64,000 nucleotides of DNA from contig NZ_JAGUCN010000002.1 in the NCBI RefSeq assembly GCF_018271975.1, forward strand, positions 1-64,000. Direction: 5' to 3'. The DNA is from Carboxylicivirga mesophila. GTDB lineage: Bacteria > Bacteroidota > Bacteroidia > Bacteroidales > Marinilabiliaceae. Within the stretch, counting starts at the first letter, position 1, and the number at the start of each line of letters is the position of its first letter. Position numbers and translations under genes: made by a program. The notes below the pieces were generated by a model. It did no database searches. It had not been told where the DNA came from and saw nothing but the letters and a program-made list of their open reading frames with translations. Below are positions 35,910 to 46,050 of the stretch, piece after piece.

Positions 35910-36287
35910 ATGACAATGTTGCCTGATAAAGAAAAGACCTATAAAATAATAGGTTGTTGTATGGAAGTACACTCCGTTTTAGGAGGTGGTATGTCAGAAG
36001 CCATTTATCAGGAAGCTTTAGCTGTTGAATTAGGAAACAAACGTATTCCTTTCAAGCGAGAAGAAGAGTTAATAGTTAAATACAAAGGAATTGAATTAAA
36101 CAAGCGCTATAAAGCTGATTTTATTTGTTACGATGAAATAATAGTCGAGTTAAAGGCAGTCTCAGAATTAACCGATGAACATTTGGCACAAGTCATAAAC
36201 TATTTAAAAATTACAGGAAAGAAACTAGCCCTTCTTGTTAATTTTGGAAATGATTCATTGGAATACAAGAGAATCATTAATTCATAA
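35910..36287 (+). CDS. GxxExxY family protein
   Basis: 125 residues. The name-giving motif is GMSEAIYQEAL (G-x-x-E-x-x-Y) near residues 28-34, followed by PFKREEELIVKYKGIELNKRYKADFICYDEIIVELKAVSELTDEHLAQVINYLK. The D-x(n)-E-x-K spacing (ADFICYDEIIVELKA) resembles a PD-(D/E)xK nuclease-like fold, and LALLVNFG...YKRIINS is the conserved end. No function is established to my knowledge. It sits between the Wza-like and Wzz-like genes without obvious part in polysaccharide synthesis, and repeats lie on both sides. A second, broken copy is at 57462. Confidence 0.85.
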   Translation: MTMLPDKEKTYKIIGCCMEVHSVLGGGMSEAIYQEALAVELGNKRIPFKREEELIVKYKGIELNKRYKADFICYDEIIVELKAVSELTDEHLAQVINYLKITGKKLALLVNFGNDSLEYKRIINS

Positions 36288-36335
36288 ATGTCTAATTATT
36301 GTTTGAAAATAAAAAAATGATAATCCACAGATTAA

Positions 36336-36376
36336 CACAGATTTTCGCAGAAATGAAAAATCTGCGTAAATCTGTG
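36336..36376. repeat. long hairpin right of the GxxExxY gene
   Basis: CACAGATTTTCGCAGA (36336-36351) pairs with TCTGCGTAAATCTGTG (36361-36376) at 15 of 16 positions around a 9-base A-rich loop. A direct copy of CCACAGATT stands just before it (36325-36333). There is no T run on the plus strand, so it is probably part of the repeat family, not a plain terminator. Confidence 0.75.
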
Positions 36377-36431
36377 GACAAAGAAGAAATAAATATCCAT
36401 CTGAGGATAAAAGAAAATAATAGTTCAGTAC

Positions 36432-37541
36432 ATGAATACAGAAAATACTAACGATAAACTCCAAATCATCAAAGACGACGAGATAGACCTCATTGCCCTC
36501 GTCAAAACGATTTGGAACGGACGTAGAACAATTTATTATTCTATTGGTATCGCTGTCTTTATTGGTTTAATTATTGCGTTTACCAGTCCTGCTAAATATG
36601 AAGCGTATTGTACGCTCATACCATCTGAGGAAAAGCAAGGAGGTGCATTGGGGAATTTAGGTGGCTTAGCCAGTATGGCAGGCATTAACCTGGGTTCCAT
36701 GATGGGACAGTCATCAGGTATTCCTGCTGAAATATATCCGCAGGTGGTGAATTCATACCCATTTAAAAGGGAGATGATTCACCAACAATTTCATTTCGAA
36801 GGTTATCAACAGCCAATTTCTTTTTATGACTATGCAGTAGCAGATACCATTGAGTCATTAGGTAGCAAAATAGCTAAATATACCATTCGCCTCCCCTGGA
36901 CGATTAAAGATGCGTTAAGCGATACGACCGACGAAGAAATAGCTGTAACTGACTATGGTGTATTGAATCTGTCCGAAGAAGAACTAATGGCAATGGCGGC
37001 AGTAGAAGAGGTAGTGGTGATTGATGTAGATAAAAAAACGGGATTAATCAATGTATCCGCCGAATTGGGTGAGCCGGTATTAGTGGCGCAGGTGGTTCAG
37101 AAAGCTGTTGAATTATTGCAGGATTATATTATCAAGTATAAAACCAAACAATCCAGAGAACATTTGGAGTTTGTGCAAGGACAGTTCGATCAAAAGAAAG
37201 CTGAATACGAAGTAGCTCAAAGGTCCTTTTTCGCCTACAAGGATCAGCATCGTAATATGGTGTCTGAGCGTGTCAATCTCGAGTTTCAGCGCCTGAGTGA
37301 TGAATACGATATGTCATCTACTGTGTTCAAAGGTCTTGCTCAACAGTTGGAACAGGCCAAAATAGCTGTCAATGAACAAACGCCAGCCTTTACCATACTA
37401 GAACCTGCTAAAGTGCCCATTGAAAAAAGTGCACCAAAGAAGAAAATTATTTTGGTTGTGAGTGTGTTCTTAGGAGGGTTTATTGGTTTAGGAGTGATTT
37501 TTGGAAAGTTAGTTTGGACTAGTATAGCGAAGAGTTTCTGA
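36432..37541 (+). CDS. Wzz-like polysaccharide chain-length determinant / co-polymerase
   Basis: 369 residues, inner membrane. Short cytoplasmic N-terminus with DEIDLIALVKTIWNGRRTI, first membrane helix (about 35-53), a large periplasmic domain with a long coiled coil (about 230-310), and a second helix near the C-terminus (about 340-362, preceded by APKKKIIL, the proline-rich Wzz signature region). A G/M-rich stretch (GGALGNLGGLASMAG) follows the first strand, as in many Bacteroidota homologues. There is no fused tyrosine kinase. It would set chain length together with the polymerase and the Wza-like channel. Confidence 0.9.
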   Translation: MNTENTNDKLQIIKDDEIDLIALVKTIWNGRRTIYYSIGIAVFIGLIIAFTSPAKYEAYCTLIPSEEKQGGALGNLGGLASMAGINLGSMMGQSSGIPAEIYPQVVNSYPFKREMIHQQFHFEGYQQPISFYDYAVADTIESLGSKIAKYTIRLPWTIKDALSDTTDEEIAVTDYGVLNLSEEELMAMAAVEEVVVIDVDKKTGLINVSAELGEPVLVAQVVQKAVELLQDYIIKYKTKQSREHLEFVQGQFDQKKAEYEVAQRSFFAYKDQHRNMVSERVNLEFQRLSDEYDMSSTVFKGLAQQLEQAKIAVNEQTPAFTILEPAKVPIEKSAPKKKIILVVSVFLGGFIGLGVIFGKLVWTSIAKSF

Positions 37542-37579
37542 ATTAATCAAGAATGCTTATTGAAGTCAAAAGTGTATAG

Positions 37580-38986
37580 ATGAATCTCCCAAATAAGATA
37601 AAAAATATTTGTTGCATAGGAGCCGGTTATGTTGGAGGACCGACTATGGCTGTGATTGCTCAAAAGTGCCCGGAGATAAAAGTGACTGTTGTTGATATTA
37701 ACGTACAACGTATTGCAGATTGGAACGATGAGAGCCTGGATAATCTCCCAATTTATGAACCAGGATTAAAAGAAGTGGTTCTTGAAGCAAGAGGGCGCAA
37801 TTTATTTTTTTCAACCAATGTAGATAATGCCATCAACGAAGCTGAAATGGTTTTTATCTCTGTGAATACACCAACTAAAAAGTACGGAGTTGGTAAAGGC
37901 ATGGCTGCCGACTTAAAGTATGTGGAGTTATGTGCTCGAAATATCGCTAAAGTTTCCACTTCTGATAAAATCGTTGTTGAAAAGTCAACCTTACCAGTGC
38001 GAACCGCAGAGTCAATTAAGACTATTTTAGATGCGGAAGGAAAGGATATTCAATTTAAAGTACTATCCAACCCGGAATTCTTAGCGGAAGGCACAGCCAT
38101 TGATGACTTACACAATGGCGATCGTGTTTTAATAGGAGGTGATCAGGATGAAGATGGACTAAACGCCATTCAGTGTTTAATAGACATCTATTCGCATTGG
38201 TTGCCACGAGAGAGAATAATAACCACTAATGTATGGTCGTCGGAGTTATCCAAACTAACAGCCAATGCTTTTTTGGCACAAAGGGTATCATCCATAAACG
38301 CCATATCGGCTCTTTGTGAACAAACAGGGGCAAATGTGGATGAAATTGCCAATGCTATTGGAGCAGATAGTCGTATTGGCTCCAAATTTTTAAAAGCTTC
38401 TGTAGGTTTCGGAGGTTCATGTTTTCAAAAAGATATTTTGAACCTGGTATACATTGCCCGCTCTTATGGTTTGGAGGAAGTGGCAGACTATTGGGAACAA
38501 GTGATAAAATTAAATGATTACCAAAAACGTCGTTTTGCCGAAAAGATTGTTCAAAACCTTTTCAATACTGTTAATGGGAAAAAGATTGCTATCCTTGGCT
38601 GGGCCTTTAAAAAGGATACGAATGATACGCGAGAATCGGCAGCGATTTATGTAGCCGACTATTTGTTGAATGAACAGGCTGAACTAGTAGTTTATGACCC
38701 AAAAGTTAAAGCGGAACAGATTTACGCCGATTTAGATTATTTGAATACTCGCTCAGAAGAACAAAATAAACACTTAGTTACAGTGGTTAGAGATGCTTAT
38801 GAAGCCATGGGCGATACACATGCAGTTGCCATTCTAACCGAGTGGGATGAGTTTAAAAGCTATGACTGGGAGAAGGTTTATAATGGGATGAAAAAGCCAG
38901 CTTTTGTGTTTGACGGGAGGAATATAATTGATAAACAACAAATAGAAGACATTGGCTTTAAAAGCTATAATTTAGGAAGAGAATAG
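37580..38986 (+). CDS. ugd: UDP-glucose 6-dehydrogenase
   Basis: 468 residues, the longer animal-like form of UGDH. NAD-binding GAGYVGGPT at the start, VVDINVQRI after the second strand, [12 protein letters not shown] and [12 protein letters not shown] in the middle, and the catalytic cysteine C281 in [10 protein letters not shown]. The C-terminal domain has [16 protein letters not shown]. It oxidises UDP-glucose twice to UDP-glucuronic acid in the cytosol, giving the polymer an acidic sugar. It is in line with wzz and cysC, with a 6-base gap to the latter, so it is part of the same operon. Confidence 0.95.
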   Translation: MNLPNKIKNICCIGAGYVGGPTMAVIAQKCPEIKVTVVDINVQRIADWNDESLDNLPIYEPGLKEVVLEARGRNLFFSTNVDNAINEAEMVFISVNTPTKKYGVGKGMAADLKYVELCARNIAKVSTSDKIVVEKSTLPVRTAESIKTILDAEGKDIQFKVLSNPEFLAEGTAIDDLHNGDRVLIGGDQDEDGLNAIQCLIDIYSHWLPRERIITTNVWSSELSKLTANAFLAQRVSSINAISALCEQTGANVDEIANAIGADSRIGSKFLKASVGFGGSCFQKDILNLVYIARSYGLEEVADYWEQVIKLNDYQKRRFAEKIVQNLFNTVNGKKIAILGWAFKKDTNDTRESAAIYVADYLLNEQAELVVYDPKVKAEQIYADLDYLNTRSEEQNKHLVTVVRDAYEAMGDTHAVAILTEWDEFKSYDWEKVYNGMKKPAFVFDGRNIIDKQQIEDIGFKSYNLGRE

Positions 38987-38992
38987 AACTAA

Positions 38993-39592
38993 ATGGGAGA
39001 TAAACACATATATCCAATATTCGACAGAATACTATCAAGGCAGGATAGGGAAAAGTTGTTAAAACATCGGGCAAAAGTAATTTGGTTTACCGGATTATCA
39101 GGTTCTGGGAAAAGTACACTGGCATCTGCTCTGGAAAAAGAATTGTATAGAAGAGGCATTTTGTGTAAGTTGCTTGATGGAGACAATATCCGAACAGGTA
39201 TTAATAGTAACCTTGGCTTTTCGGATGAGGACCGAACAGAAAATGTGCGGCGTATTGCTGAAGTTTGTAAGTTGTTTTTAGATGGTGGCTTAATAACTTT
39301 GTCTGCCTTCATTAGTCCAACTAAAGAAATTCGTGATCTTTCAAAGGATATTATAGGACGCGAAGACTTCATTGAAGTTTACGTTAATCCGCCATTAGCT
39401 GCGTGCGAGAAAAGAGATACCAAAGGCTTGTATAAAAAAGCCAGAGCTGGTGAGATAAGTGACTTTACTGGTATATCTGCTCCCTTTGAACCTCCAGTCA
39501 ATCCTGATTTAAATATTGACACTTCTAAGTATTCAGTTGATGAGTGCGTAGAGCAAATATTGGAAGTTATCATACCCAAAATCACTTATTAG
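38993..39592 (+). CDS. cysC: adenylyl-sulfate (APS) kinase
   Basis: 199 residues, normal for CysC. Walker A GLSGSGKST at 34-42, DGDNIR (APS contact), the FSDEDRTENVRR helix, and ISPTKEIRDL. It phosphorylates APS to PAPS in the cytosol. All catalytic motifs are intact, in contrast to the degenerate copy fused to CysN two genes downstream. It is placed between ugd and cysD in a polysaccharide operon that also has a sulfotransferase, so its PAPS most likely feeds sulfation. Confidence 0.96.
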   Translation: MGDKHIYPIFDRILSRQDREKLLKHRAKVIWFTGLSGSGKSTLASALEKELYRRGILCKLLDGDNIRTGINSNLGFSDEDRTENVRRIAEVCKLFLDGGLITLSAFISPTKEIRDLSKDIIGREDFIEVYVNPPLAACEKRDTKGLYKKARAGEISDFTGISAPFEPPVNPDLNIDTSKYSVDECVEQILEVIIPKITY

Positions 39593-39604
39593 GAAGAAAC
39601 AATC

Positions 39605-40513
39605 ATGCGAAATTATAGATTAAGTCACCTAAAAGAACTCGAGGCGGAAGCCATTCACATTATCCGTGAAGTAGCAGCTGAATTTGAAAATCCGGTGATG
39701 CTTTATTCAATTGGAAAAGATTCGTCGGTTATGGTGCGATTAGCTGAGAAGGCTTTTGCTCCGGGTAAGGTGCCTTTTCCGCTGATGCACATTGATTCTA
39801 AGTGGAAGTTTAAGGAGATGATTAAATTTAGAGATCAATATGTGAAAGACCATAATTGGGACTTAATTGTGAACTCCAATCAAAAAGCATTCGAAGAGGG
39901 TGTTGGTCCTTTTTCTCACGGTAGTAAGATACATACCGACTTGATGAAAACACAAGCCTTATTAGAAGGTTTATCAAAATATAAGTTTGACGCTGCCTTC
40001 GGAGGTGCACGTCGTGATGAGGAAAAGTCAAGAGCTAAAGAACGTATATTTTCTTTTCGTGATAAATATCACCAATGGGATCCAAAGAATCAGCGCCCTG
40101 AGCTTTGGGATATCTATAATACCAATGTACATAAAGGTGAATCCATTCGTGTGTTCCCCTTGTCAAATTGGACGGAATTAGATATTTGGCAGTACATTCG
40201 TTTGGAACAAATTCCTATTGTGCCTTTGTATTTTGCAAAAGAAAGACCTGTAGTTGAAGTGGAGGGCAACTTAATAATGGTAGATGATGAGCGTATGCCT
40301 AAAGAGCTGGTTGAGAAAGCTGAGATGAGAATGGTGCGATTCAGAACTTTAGGTTGTTATCCGCTTACAGGAGCTGTAGAGTCAGAAGCTGACACCATTG
40401 AAAAGATTGTAGAAGAAATGATGACAGCTACCCAATCAGAACGCACTACACGTGTCATTGATTTCGATCAGGAAGCCAGTATGGAACAGAAAAAGCGAGA
40501 GGGGTACTTCTAA
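39605..40513 (+). CDS. cysD: sulfate adenylyltransferase subunit 2
   Basis: 302 residues, the standard CysD length. PP-loop ATP pyrophosphatase fold with [46 protein letters not shown] and the C-terminal [18 protein letters not shown]. With CysN it makes APS from sulfate and ATP, driven by GTP. The gene lies 12 bases after cysC and 21 before cysN, one transcription unit. Confidence 0.97.
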   Translation: MRNYRLSHLKELEAEAIHIIREVAAEFENPVMLYSIGKDSSVMVRLAEKAFAPGKVPFPLMHIDSKWKFKEMIKFRDQYVKDHNWDLIVNSNQKAFEEGVGPFSHGSKIHTDLMKTQALLEGLSKYKFDAAFGGARRDEEKSRAKERIFSFRDKYHQWDPKNQRPELWDIYNTNVHKGESIRVFPLSNWTELDIWQYIRLEQIPIVPLYFAKERPVVEVEGNLIMVDDERMPKELVEKAEMRMVRFRTLGCYPLTGAVESEADTIEKIVEEMMTATQSERTTRVIDFDQEASMEQKKREGYF

Positions 40514-40534
40514 ATTTACAGCAAAGAAATTATA

Positions 40535-42418
40535 ATGATTGATTCAAAATTAAATATAGATCAGTTTCTTGATCAGGATGAAAAAAAGGATTTACTGCGC
40601 TTATTAACGGCGGGGTCGGTCGATGATGGTAAATCTACATTAATTGGTCGTTTATTATTTGATAGTAAAAAGCTGTATGAAGATCAATTAACAGCATTGG
40701 AACGCGACAGTAAGCGTGTTGGTAATGCTGGTGAAGAAATTGATTATGCTTTATTATTAGATGGATTAAAAGCAGAACGTGAGCAGGGCATCACTATTGA
40801 TGTGGCTTACCGTTACTTCTCCACAAATAAACGCAAGTTTATTATAGCAGATACCCCTGGGCACGAGCAGTATACCCGTAATATGATTACGGGTGGTTCT
40901 ACGGCAAACCTGGCTATTATTTTGGTAGATGCCCGCACAGGAGTGATTACGCAAACCAAACGACATACTTATTTGGTTTCACTGCTGGGCATTAAGCATG
41001 TGGTATTGGCCATTAATAAAATGGACATTGTGGATTATAAAGAGGAGGTTTATAATCAAATAAGTGAGGATTATAAGGACTTTGCCTCCCAACTAAATAT
41101 TCCGGATATCCAGTGTATGCCATTATCTGCCTTAAAAGGTGATAATGTAGTAGACAAGTCGGAAAATATGCCATGGTATCATGGGCCATCATTATTGGAT
41201 TACCTGGAGACCGTGCATGTTGTCAGTGATCGAAATTTTGAAGATTTCCGTTTCCCTATTCAATATGTGCTTCGACCAAATTTGGACTTTAGAGGTTTCT
41301 CAGGAAAAGTGGCATCAGGTATTATAAGAAAGGGCGATGAAATCATGGCTATACCTTCAGGTAAAAAGTCGAAAGTAAGTGGAATCCATACATACGAGGG
41401 AGAGCTTGAGGAAGCATTTTGTCCTCAAGGTATAACGCTGACCTTGGAAGATGAAATTGATATTTCAAGAGGAGAAATGTTGGTTCATTCGGATAGTCAA
41501 CCAAAATCTAGTCGCCAATTTGAAGCCATGCTGGTTTGGATGGATGAACAGGAAATGAACCTGCATACACAGTTTGTTATTAAACACACCACCAATAAAA
41601 CCAAAGCCCGAATTGATGAGATTCAGTACCAGGTGGATGTTAATACTTTAGATAAACTTGATAAAGAGACTTTTTCATTGAATGAAATTGGTCGTGTAAC
41701 CATTTCAACCAATCAACCACTCTTCTTTGATCCTTATTATAAAAATAAAAGTACCGGTGCTTTCGTTTTAATCGATCCGGTAACAAACAACACCTGTTCA
41801 GTTGGTATGATCATCGATAAAGCAAAAGAGGAGGATCTTTATTCACGAATAGCCGATATGGATCGTGAAAAGATGAATCGTGGTGAGAGTTTGATTTCAG
41901 TTTCAGAAAGAGAAGAACGTTATAATCAAAGAGGCCAAACCATTTGGATTACAGGTCTACATGGAAGTGGTAAGCGTGAATTAGCTTATACAATCGAAAA
42001 AGCATTGTTTGATAAAGGGAAAACAGTGGTCGTATTCGATGGGGCAACAGTTAGAGCTGGATTATCGCACGAGTTGGATTATTCTTTAGCGGATAGAGCT
42101 GAGCATTTAAGGCGTGTGGCACATATGTGTAAACTATTAAATGATCAGGGGGTTATTGCAATTTGTGCATTTATATCGCCTAATGATAATATAAGACAAC
42201 AGGTCAAAGAGATTATCGGCGAAGATCGATTTACATTGGCTTATATAAATAAAGATGTAGAAGAGTGTAAAAAAGCACAGCCTGATTTATATGGTAAATA
42301 TGAAAATGAAATAATCAAAAATCTTCCAGGAATGGACCTGCTATACGAAGTACCTACGGAGGCTATTTTTATAGATGACATTACATCAACGAGTATAATT
42401 TTAGAATCTATAAAATAG
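40535..42418 (+). CDS. cysN: sulfate adenylyltransferase subunit 1 fused to a degenerate APS-kinase domain
   Basis: 627 residues. The N-terminal GTPase (about 17-235) has the P-loop [20 protein letters not shown] and NKMD, and is followed by two beta-barrels of EF-Tu type (to about 440), so the CysN part looks active. The C-terminal 165 residues are CysC-like ([20 protein letters not shown]). The Walker A is damaged: the Ser/Thr after K480 is R481, and the APS-contact DGDN is DGATVR. The IS-less ISPNDNIR remains. So the kinase part is probably inactive or regulatory, and the separate cysC supplies the activity. Annotation pipelines may call this a bifunctional CysN/CysC. Confidence 0.92.
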   Translation: MIDSKLNIDQFLDQDEKKDLLRLLTAGSVDDGKSTLIGRLLFDSKKLYEDQLTALERDSKRVGNAGEEIDYALLLDGLKAEREQGITIDVAYRYFSTNKRKFIIADTPGHEQYTRNMITGGSTANLAIILVDARTGVITQTKRHTYLVSLLGIKHVVLAINKMDIVDYKEEVYNQISEDYKDFASQLNIPDIQCMPLSALKGDNVVDKSENMPWYHGPSLLDYLETVHVVSDRNFEDFRFPIQYVLRPNLDFRGFSGKVASGIIRKGDEIMAIPSGKKSKVSGIHTYEGELEEAFCPQGITLTLEDEIDISRGEMLVHSDSQPKSSRQFEAMLVWMDEQEMNLHTQFVIKHTTNKTKARIDEIQYQVDVNTLDKLDKETFSLNEIGRVTISTNQPLFFDPYYKNKSTGAFVLIDPVTNNTCSVGMIIDKAKEEDLYSRIADMDREKMNRGESLISVSEREERYNQRGQTIWITGLHGSGKRELAYTIEKALFDKGKTVVVFDGATVRAGLSHELDYSLADRAEHLRRVAHMCKLLNDQGVIAICAFISPNDNIRQQVKEIIGEDRFTLAYINKDVEECKKAQPDLYGKYENEIIKNLPGMDLLYEVPTEAIFIDDITSTSIILESIK

Positions 42419-42435
42419 TAGTTGGCCTCATAAGA

Positions 42436-43761
42436 ATGATAAAGATATATAATACAATAGTCAGTAAACTTGATATTCATACTATTGAAGTTATTCGTAA
42501 GTCATCAGCGTCCTTGATTGTGAAGGTGTTAGGTATGATTGTCAGTTTATTGGTTAGTGTGTATCTAGGTAGAACCCTTGGTGCAGAAGGTTTAGGTGTT
42601 GTGAATTTGGCAAATCGGGTAGGGTCCTTACTTCTGGTATTTACCATTTTTGGAATGAATAATGTATTAGTTAAATATATTTCAATAAACCGTGAAAAAA
42701 GAGACTTTAATTCAATTGCGAATTATATATACTCAGCAACAAAATTTAATGGATTTGTAGCATTAGTGATAGCTGTATTAGGGTTGCTTTTAGTACCGCT
42801 ACTTGTTGGATACGTGTTCAATGAATCGCAATTAAGGATTCCTTTGATTCTTGCTTTTGTTATGATTATTCCACAAACTTATTCTAGGGTATTTGCTTCA
42901 GGTTTAATTGGATATAAGAAGATATGGCAGAGTAATTTAGTTGAAAATACGTTGAGTATATGGGTCGTAGGTGCGATACTTCTAATAATCCATTACTCAC
43001 AATTTGACATTAATGTAGAGAATGTTGCAATGGCGTATGCAATTGGTCGTTTAGTTGTTTCTTTTTCTATTTTTTTTTATTGGAAAAAAATAAGAGGTTA
43101 TCAGAAAGACAGAAGAACTCTGGTGCTAAAGCCCATGCTAAAGATGGCCTTACCAATGTTATTAGTCAGTACTAGTATTATTATTGCTGCCAATGCAGAT
43201 ATAGTAATGTTAGGTTGGTTGTCTGATGCAAAGCAGGTGGGATTATATAGTGTTGCTGCGACTTTAGCTTTACTTACAAGCTTTTTTTTGCAGCTAACAA
43301 ATTCTTCGATATCTCCAAAGTTAGCATCTTTGTATGCTGAGGGAAAAATAAATGAGTTGAACATACTCGTTCAAAGGGTAACATCAGGGTTAATATTCAT
43401 TGCGATTTTATTTGTTTTTATATTTGTTTTTTTAGGGAAGTATATTTTACAATTATGGGGTGATGAATTTGATGAGGCATTTAACATTTTAATAATTTTG
43501 TGTATTGGACAATTTGTTAATATAAGTACAGGTGCATCGGGATTATTGTTAATAATGTGTGGATATGAGAAGGTTCATAGTAAAATATCATTGTTTTTTG
43601 TGTTGTTAAATGTAGTTATGAATTATTTTCTAATTAGTAATTACGGAGCTGTTGGAGCAGCTTTATCAACTGCAATTACAGAGGCAGGTATAAATATTGT
43701 TAAAGTTATTTATGCCAAAAAGTATGTAGGAGTGTTAACATTACCATTTTTGAAGAGTTAA
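42436..43761 (+). CDS. Wzx-type polysaccharide flippase (MATE/MOP superfamily)
   Basis: 441 residues, about 12 membrane helices, inner membrane. It opens with a short cytoplasmic tail, then SSASLIVKVLGMIVSLLVSVYLGRTLGAEGLGVVNLANRVGSLL, the usual polysaccharide-flippase start, and carries ADIVMLGWLSDAKQVGLYSVA in the middle (a common Polysacc_synt pattern). It flips lipid-linked repeat units to the periplasm. This gene begins the visibly AT-rich part of the locus (until about 54.7 kb). It lies 17 bases after cysN and 4 before the sulfotransferase gene. Confidence 0.92.
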   Translation: MIKIYNTIVSKLDIHTIEVIRKSSASLIVKVLGMIVSLLVSVYLGRTLGAEGLGVVNLANRVGSLLLVFTIFGMNNVLVKYISINREKRDFNSIANYIYSATKFNGFVALVIAVLGLLLVPLLVGYVFNESQLRIPLILAFVMIIPQTYSRVFASGLIGYKKIWQSNLVENTLSIWVVGAILLIIHYSQFDINVENVAMAYAIGRLVVSFSIFFYWKKIRGYQKDRRTLVLKPMLKMALPMLLVSTSIIIAANADIVMLGWLSDAKQVGLYSVAATLALLTSFFLQLTNSSISPKLASLYAEGKINELNILVQRVTSGLIFIAILFVFIFVFLGKYILQLWGDEFDEAFNILIILCIGQFVNISTGASGLLLIMCGYEKVHSKISLFFVLLNVVMNYFLISNYGAVGAALSTAITEAGINIVKVIYAKKYVGVLTLPFLKS

Positions 43762-43765
43762 TCAT

Positions 43766-44641
43766 ATGATGAATAAAAGCAGACAAATTCTTAAACAAAC
43801 CTTAATAGACAAATTTTTTCCAGAATATAGGTTAAGACGAGCCTTGTTGGAAGATAATTGTCTAATCGCCATGTCGAATAATTCCTATTGGATATATACA
43901 TTAATGAAATCAGGAACTACTTATACTTTATTATTTCTCGCAAATTATCTGAGTTACATTAAGGGAGATAAAGAGTGGGTAGATTTTGATAAAATGCAAT
44001 CTGACTATTTCTTTCATAGTTCGGAGTCTAATATTATGAAACGTAATTTAGGAGAAACATTTAATAACCTTAAGTCCTTATTAAAGGAGCCTAGTAGTAG
44101 ACAAATTGTGCATAGTCACAAATTTATAAATGGAGATTTATGGTATAAAAACTTTTCTTTATACAGAAATCCTTTGGATTATTTAATTTCTATTTATTTC
44201 TTTCATTATATCAATAGGGGAATTAAGATAACCCATCCACGTGAAATTATTGATGAAAAATTAGGTGATTTTACCAAGGTTTATAGGAGTCAAAAATTAC
44301 TCCAAAAGAGATATGCTGATCGAGTTTATATAGAGTCTTATGAAAACTTAATTGTACGACCTAAAGAAGTATTCGAAAAATTAATACGATTTTTCGAAAT
44401 CGAATATGATGCAAATGCAATGGACTTTGCAATGAATAATGCTTCAAAAAAGAAAATTAAAGAAATGGAATCTAAGCGAGGTGAAGCTATTGTAGCTGGC
44501 AGTAGTAAATATAAAGGTTCTTTTGTGAGAAGTGGTAAAATAGGCGAATGGAAGGAATATTTCAATGATCAGGATGTTAAAAACATTGAAAAGAAGCTGA
44601 AAGAAGAAGATATTAATCTAAATGATTTTAATCTCGGTTAA
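43766..44641 (+). CDS. PAPS-dependent sulfotransferase
   Basis: 291 residues (second ATG at 43769). Sulfotransferase type 1 signatures: 5'-phosphosulfate loop MKSGTTYTLLFL (K48, S49, G50, T51, T52), the 3'-phosphate motif YRNPLDYLIS (R134, S142), and near the C-terminus KIGEWKEYF, the counterpart of RKGxxGDWK in this family. There is no signal peptide or membrane helix, so it works in the cytosol, on lipid-linked sugar or nucleotide-bound precursors. With cysC, cysD and cysN just upstream, the locus has a full route from sulfate to a sulfated glycan. The acceptor sugar cannot be told from sequence. Confidence 0.88.
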   Translation: MMNKSRQILKQTLIDKFFPEYRLRRALLEDNCLIAMSNNSYWIYTLMKSGTTYTLLFLANYLSYIKGDKEWVDFDKMQSDYFFHSSESNIMKRNLGETFNNLKSLLKEPSSRQIVHSHKFINGDLWYKNFSLYRNPLDYLISIYFFHYINRGIKITHPREIIDEKLGDFTKVYRSQKLLQKRYADRVYIESYENLIVRPKEVFEKLIRFFEIEYDANAMDFAMNNASKKKIKEMESKRGEAIVAGSSKYKGSFVRSGKIGEWKEYFNDQDVKNIEKKLKEEDINLNDFNLG

Positions 44642-44795
44642 AAAGAAGTCTTGGTATTGTTTCATAATAAGTATCAAAGCGAGGTAATGAAAAACATTTA
44701 ATATTAATTCCAGAAGAGGGGTGGGGTGAATTTAATATAGATTTTTAAAATTATCAAATAATTAATTTGATAGCAAAACATACTTCGATTTTAAA

Positions 44796-46016
44796 ATGAA
44801 AATATTAGTAATTGCGAATACAATTAGAAGTTATGATCTTCATGACTCCAAGAATATTACTGGATTGAAGAAGATACTTGGAGATATTTATTATAACCCT
44901 AAGTTAACCGCAGAAAAGTATTTTTGGATCAGCTCATTTGTAAAAGGAAATTTTAAGAATAATGAGTTAAGAATTTTAAGGAATTCCAAATTAAGATTGT
45001 TATCAACAATTAATTTAAAGCTTATAAAAAGAATTGTTAGCTCACTTGGAAATAATAGAGGAAGATTAAAAGAGCTCAAAAATGATTTTTTAGATGAACT
45101 ACAGTATAATTTCATCACTAAATATGTTGATAATTTAAAACCAAATATCGTTCATATTCATGATATAACACGCTTGCATAATAAAGTAATACGTTATTTG
45201 ATTCAAAAAGAGATAAAATGCTTTTTAACTTTGCATATATATATTGGTAAGAGTTCGATGCTAAGAGAATATAATGATCTCATGTTGAATCAGAAGGATT
45301 TGTTTTCAACTCCAAACATTAATCGTCTAACGATAACATGTGTTAGCTCGAAACAAGCTAAAAGATTACTTAATGATTATGGGCATCTAAATCCTGAGAA
45401 TATACATACAATATTAAATGGAACAGATTTTAAGGTTTCAAATAGAAATTACAGTTTTGATATTCGGAACAAATTTAAAATAGATAAGAATAGAAAAATA
45501 TTATTAAGCATAGGCACGGTTTGTGATAGGAAAAATCAATTACAGATACTTCAATCGTTATCTATTATGAATAAAAATGACTTAGATAAGATTTTTGTTC
45601 TCTTTGTCGGGGATGCACAACCTTCGGAATTAAAAAAAGTTACAGATTTTTGTCATTCAAATAACCTAACAAATAGTGTTAAATACATTGGAGCTTTATC
45701 AACCGATAAAATTAAAAGTTATTATGCTCAAAGTGATTTTATAATATCAACAAGTAAAAATGAAGCTTTTGGACTCACCTTTATCGAAGGATTTGTTTTT
45801 GGGTTACCTTCTATTACCTTTTCTGATTTAGATGCTATAGAAGATTTATATAATCCAAATGCTATGGAAATAACAGATGATCGATCAAATGAAGGGCTTA
45901 AAAATGTAATATTATCTGCTATTAATAAAAAATGGGATGCTGCTTTTATAAAGCAATATTCTTTGAAATTTGGAGCAGAACAGATGATCAAAAATTATAA
46001 CGAATTATATCAATAA
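44796..46016 (+). CDS. glycosyltransferase family 4 protein
   Basis: 406 residues, GT-B fold. The C-terminal GT4 domain (about 220-400) starts with the strand ILLSIGTVCDRKNQLQILQSL and has the donor-site pattern STSKNEAFGLTFIEGFVFGLPSITF, which carries the E-x7-E pair (E at EAFGLTFIE). The N-terminal acceptor part (1-200) has IVHIHDITRLHNKVI. The donor and linkage are unknown. Codon use is very A/T-rich compared with core genes in the window. A gap of 154 bases upstream holds no gene. Confidence 0.85.
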   Translation: MKILVIANTIRSYDLHDSKNITGLKKILGDIYYNPKLTAEKYFWISSFVKGNFKNNELRILRNSKLRLLSTINLKLIKRIVSSLGNNRGRLKELKNDFLDELQYNFITKYVDNLKPNIVHIHDITRLHNKVIRYLIQKEIKCFLTLHIYIGKSSMLREYNDLMLNQKDLFSTPNINRLTITCVSSKQAKRLLNDYGHLNPENIHTILNGTDFKVSNRNYSFDIRNKFKIDKNRKILLSIGTVCDRKNQLQILQSLSIMNKNDLDKIFVLFVGDAQPSELKKVTDFCHSNNLTNSVKYIGALSTDKIKSYYAQSDFIISTSKNEAFGLTFIEGFVFGLPSITFSDLDAIEDLYNPNAMEITDDRSNEGLKNVILSAINKKWDAAFIKQYSLKFGAEQMIKNYNELYQ

Positions 46017-46050
46017 GACAGTATTCTTTAATCAGATAAAATATAACTAT

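Noticed and set aside
36324-36378. Hairpin after the GxxExxY gene as a plain rho-independent terminator.
   Set aside because: No T run follows; its words recur elsewhere as a repeat family, so a repeat call is safer.
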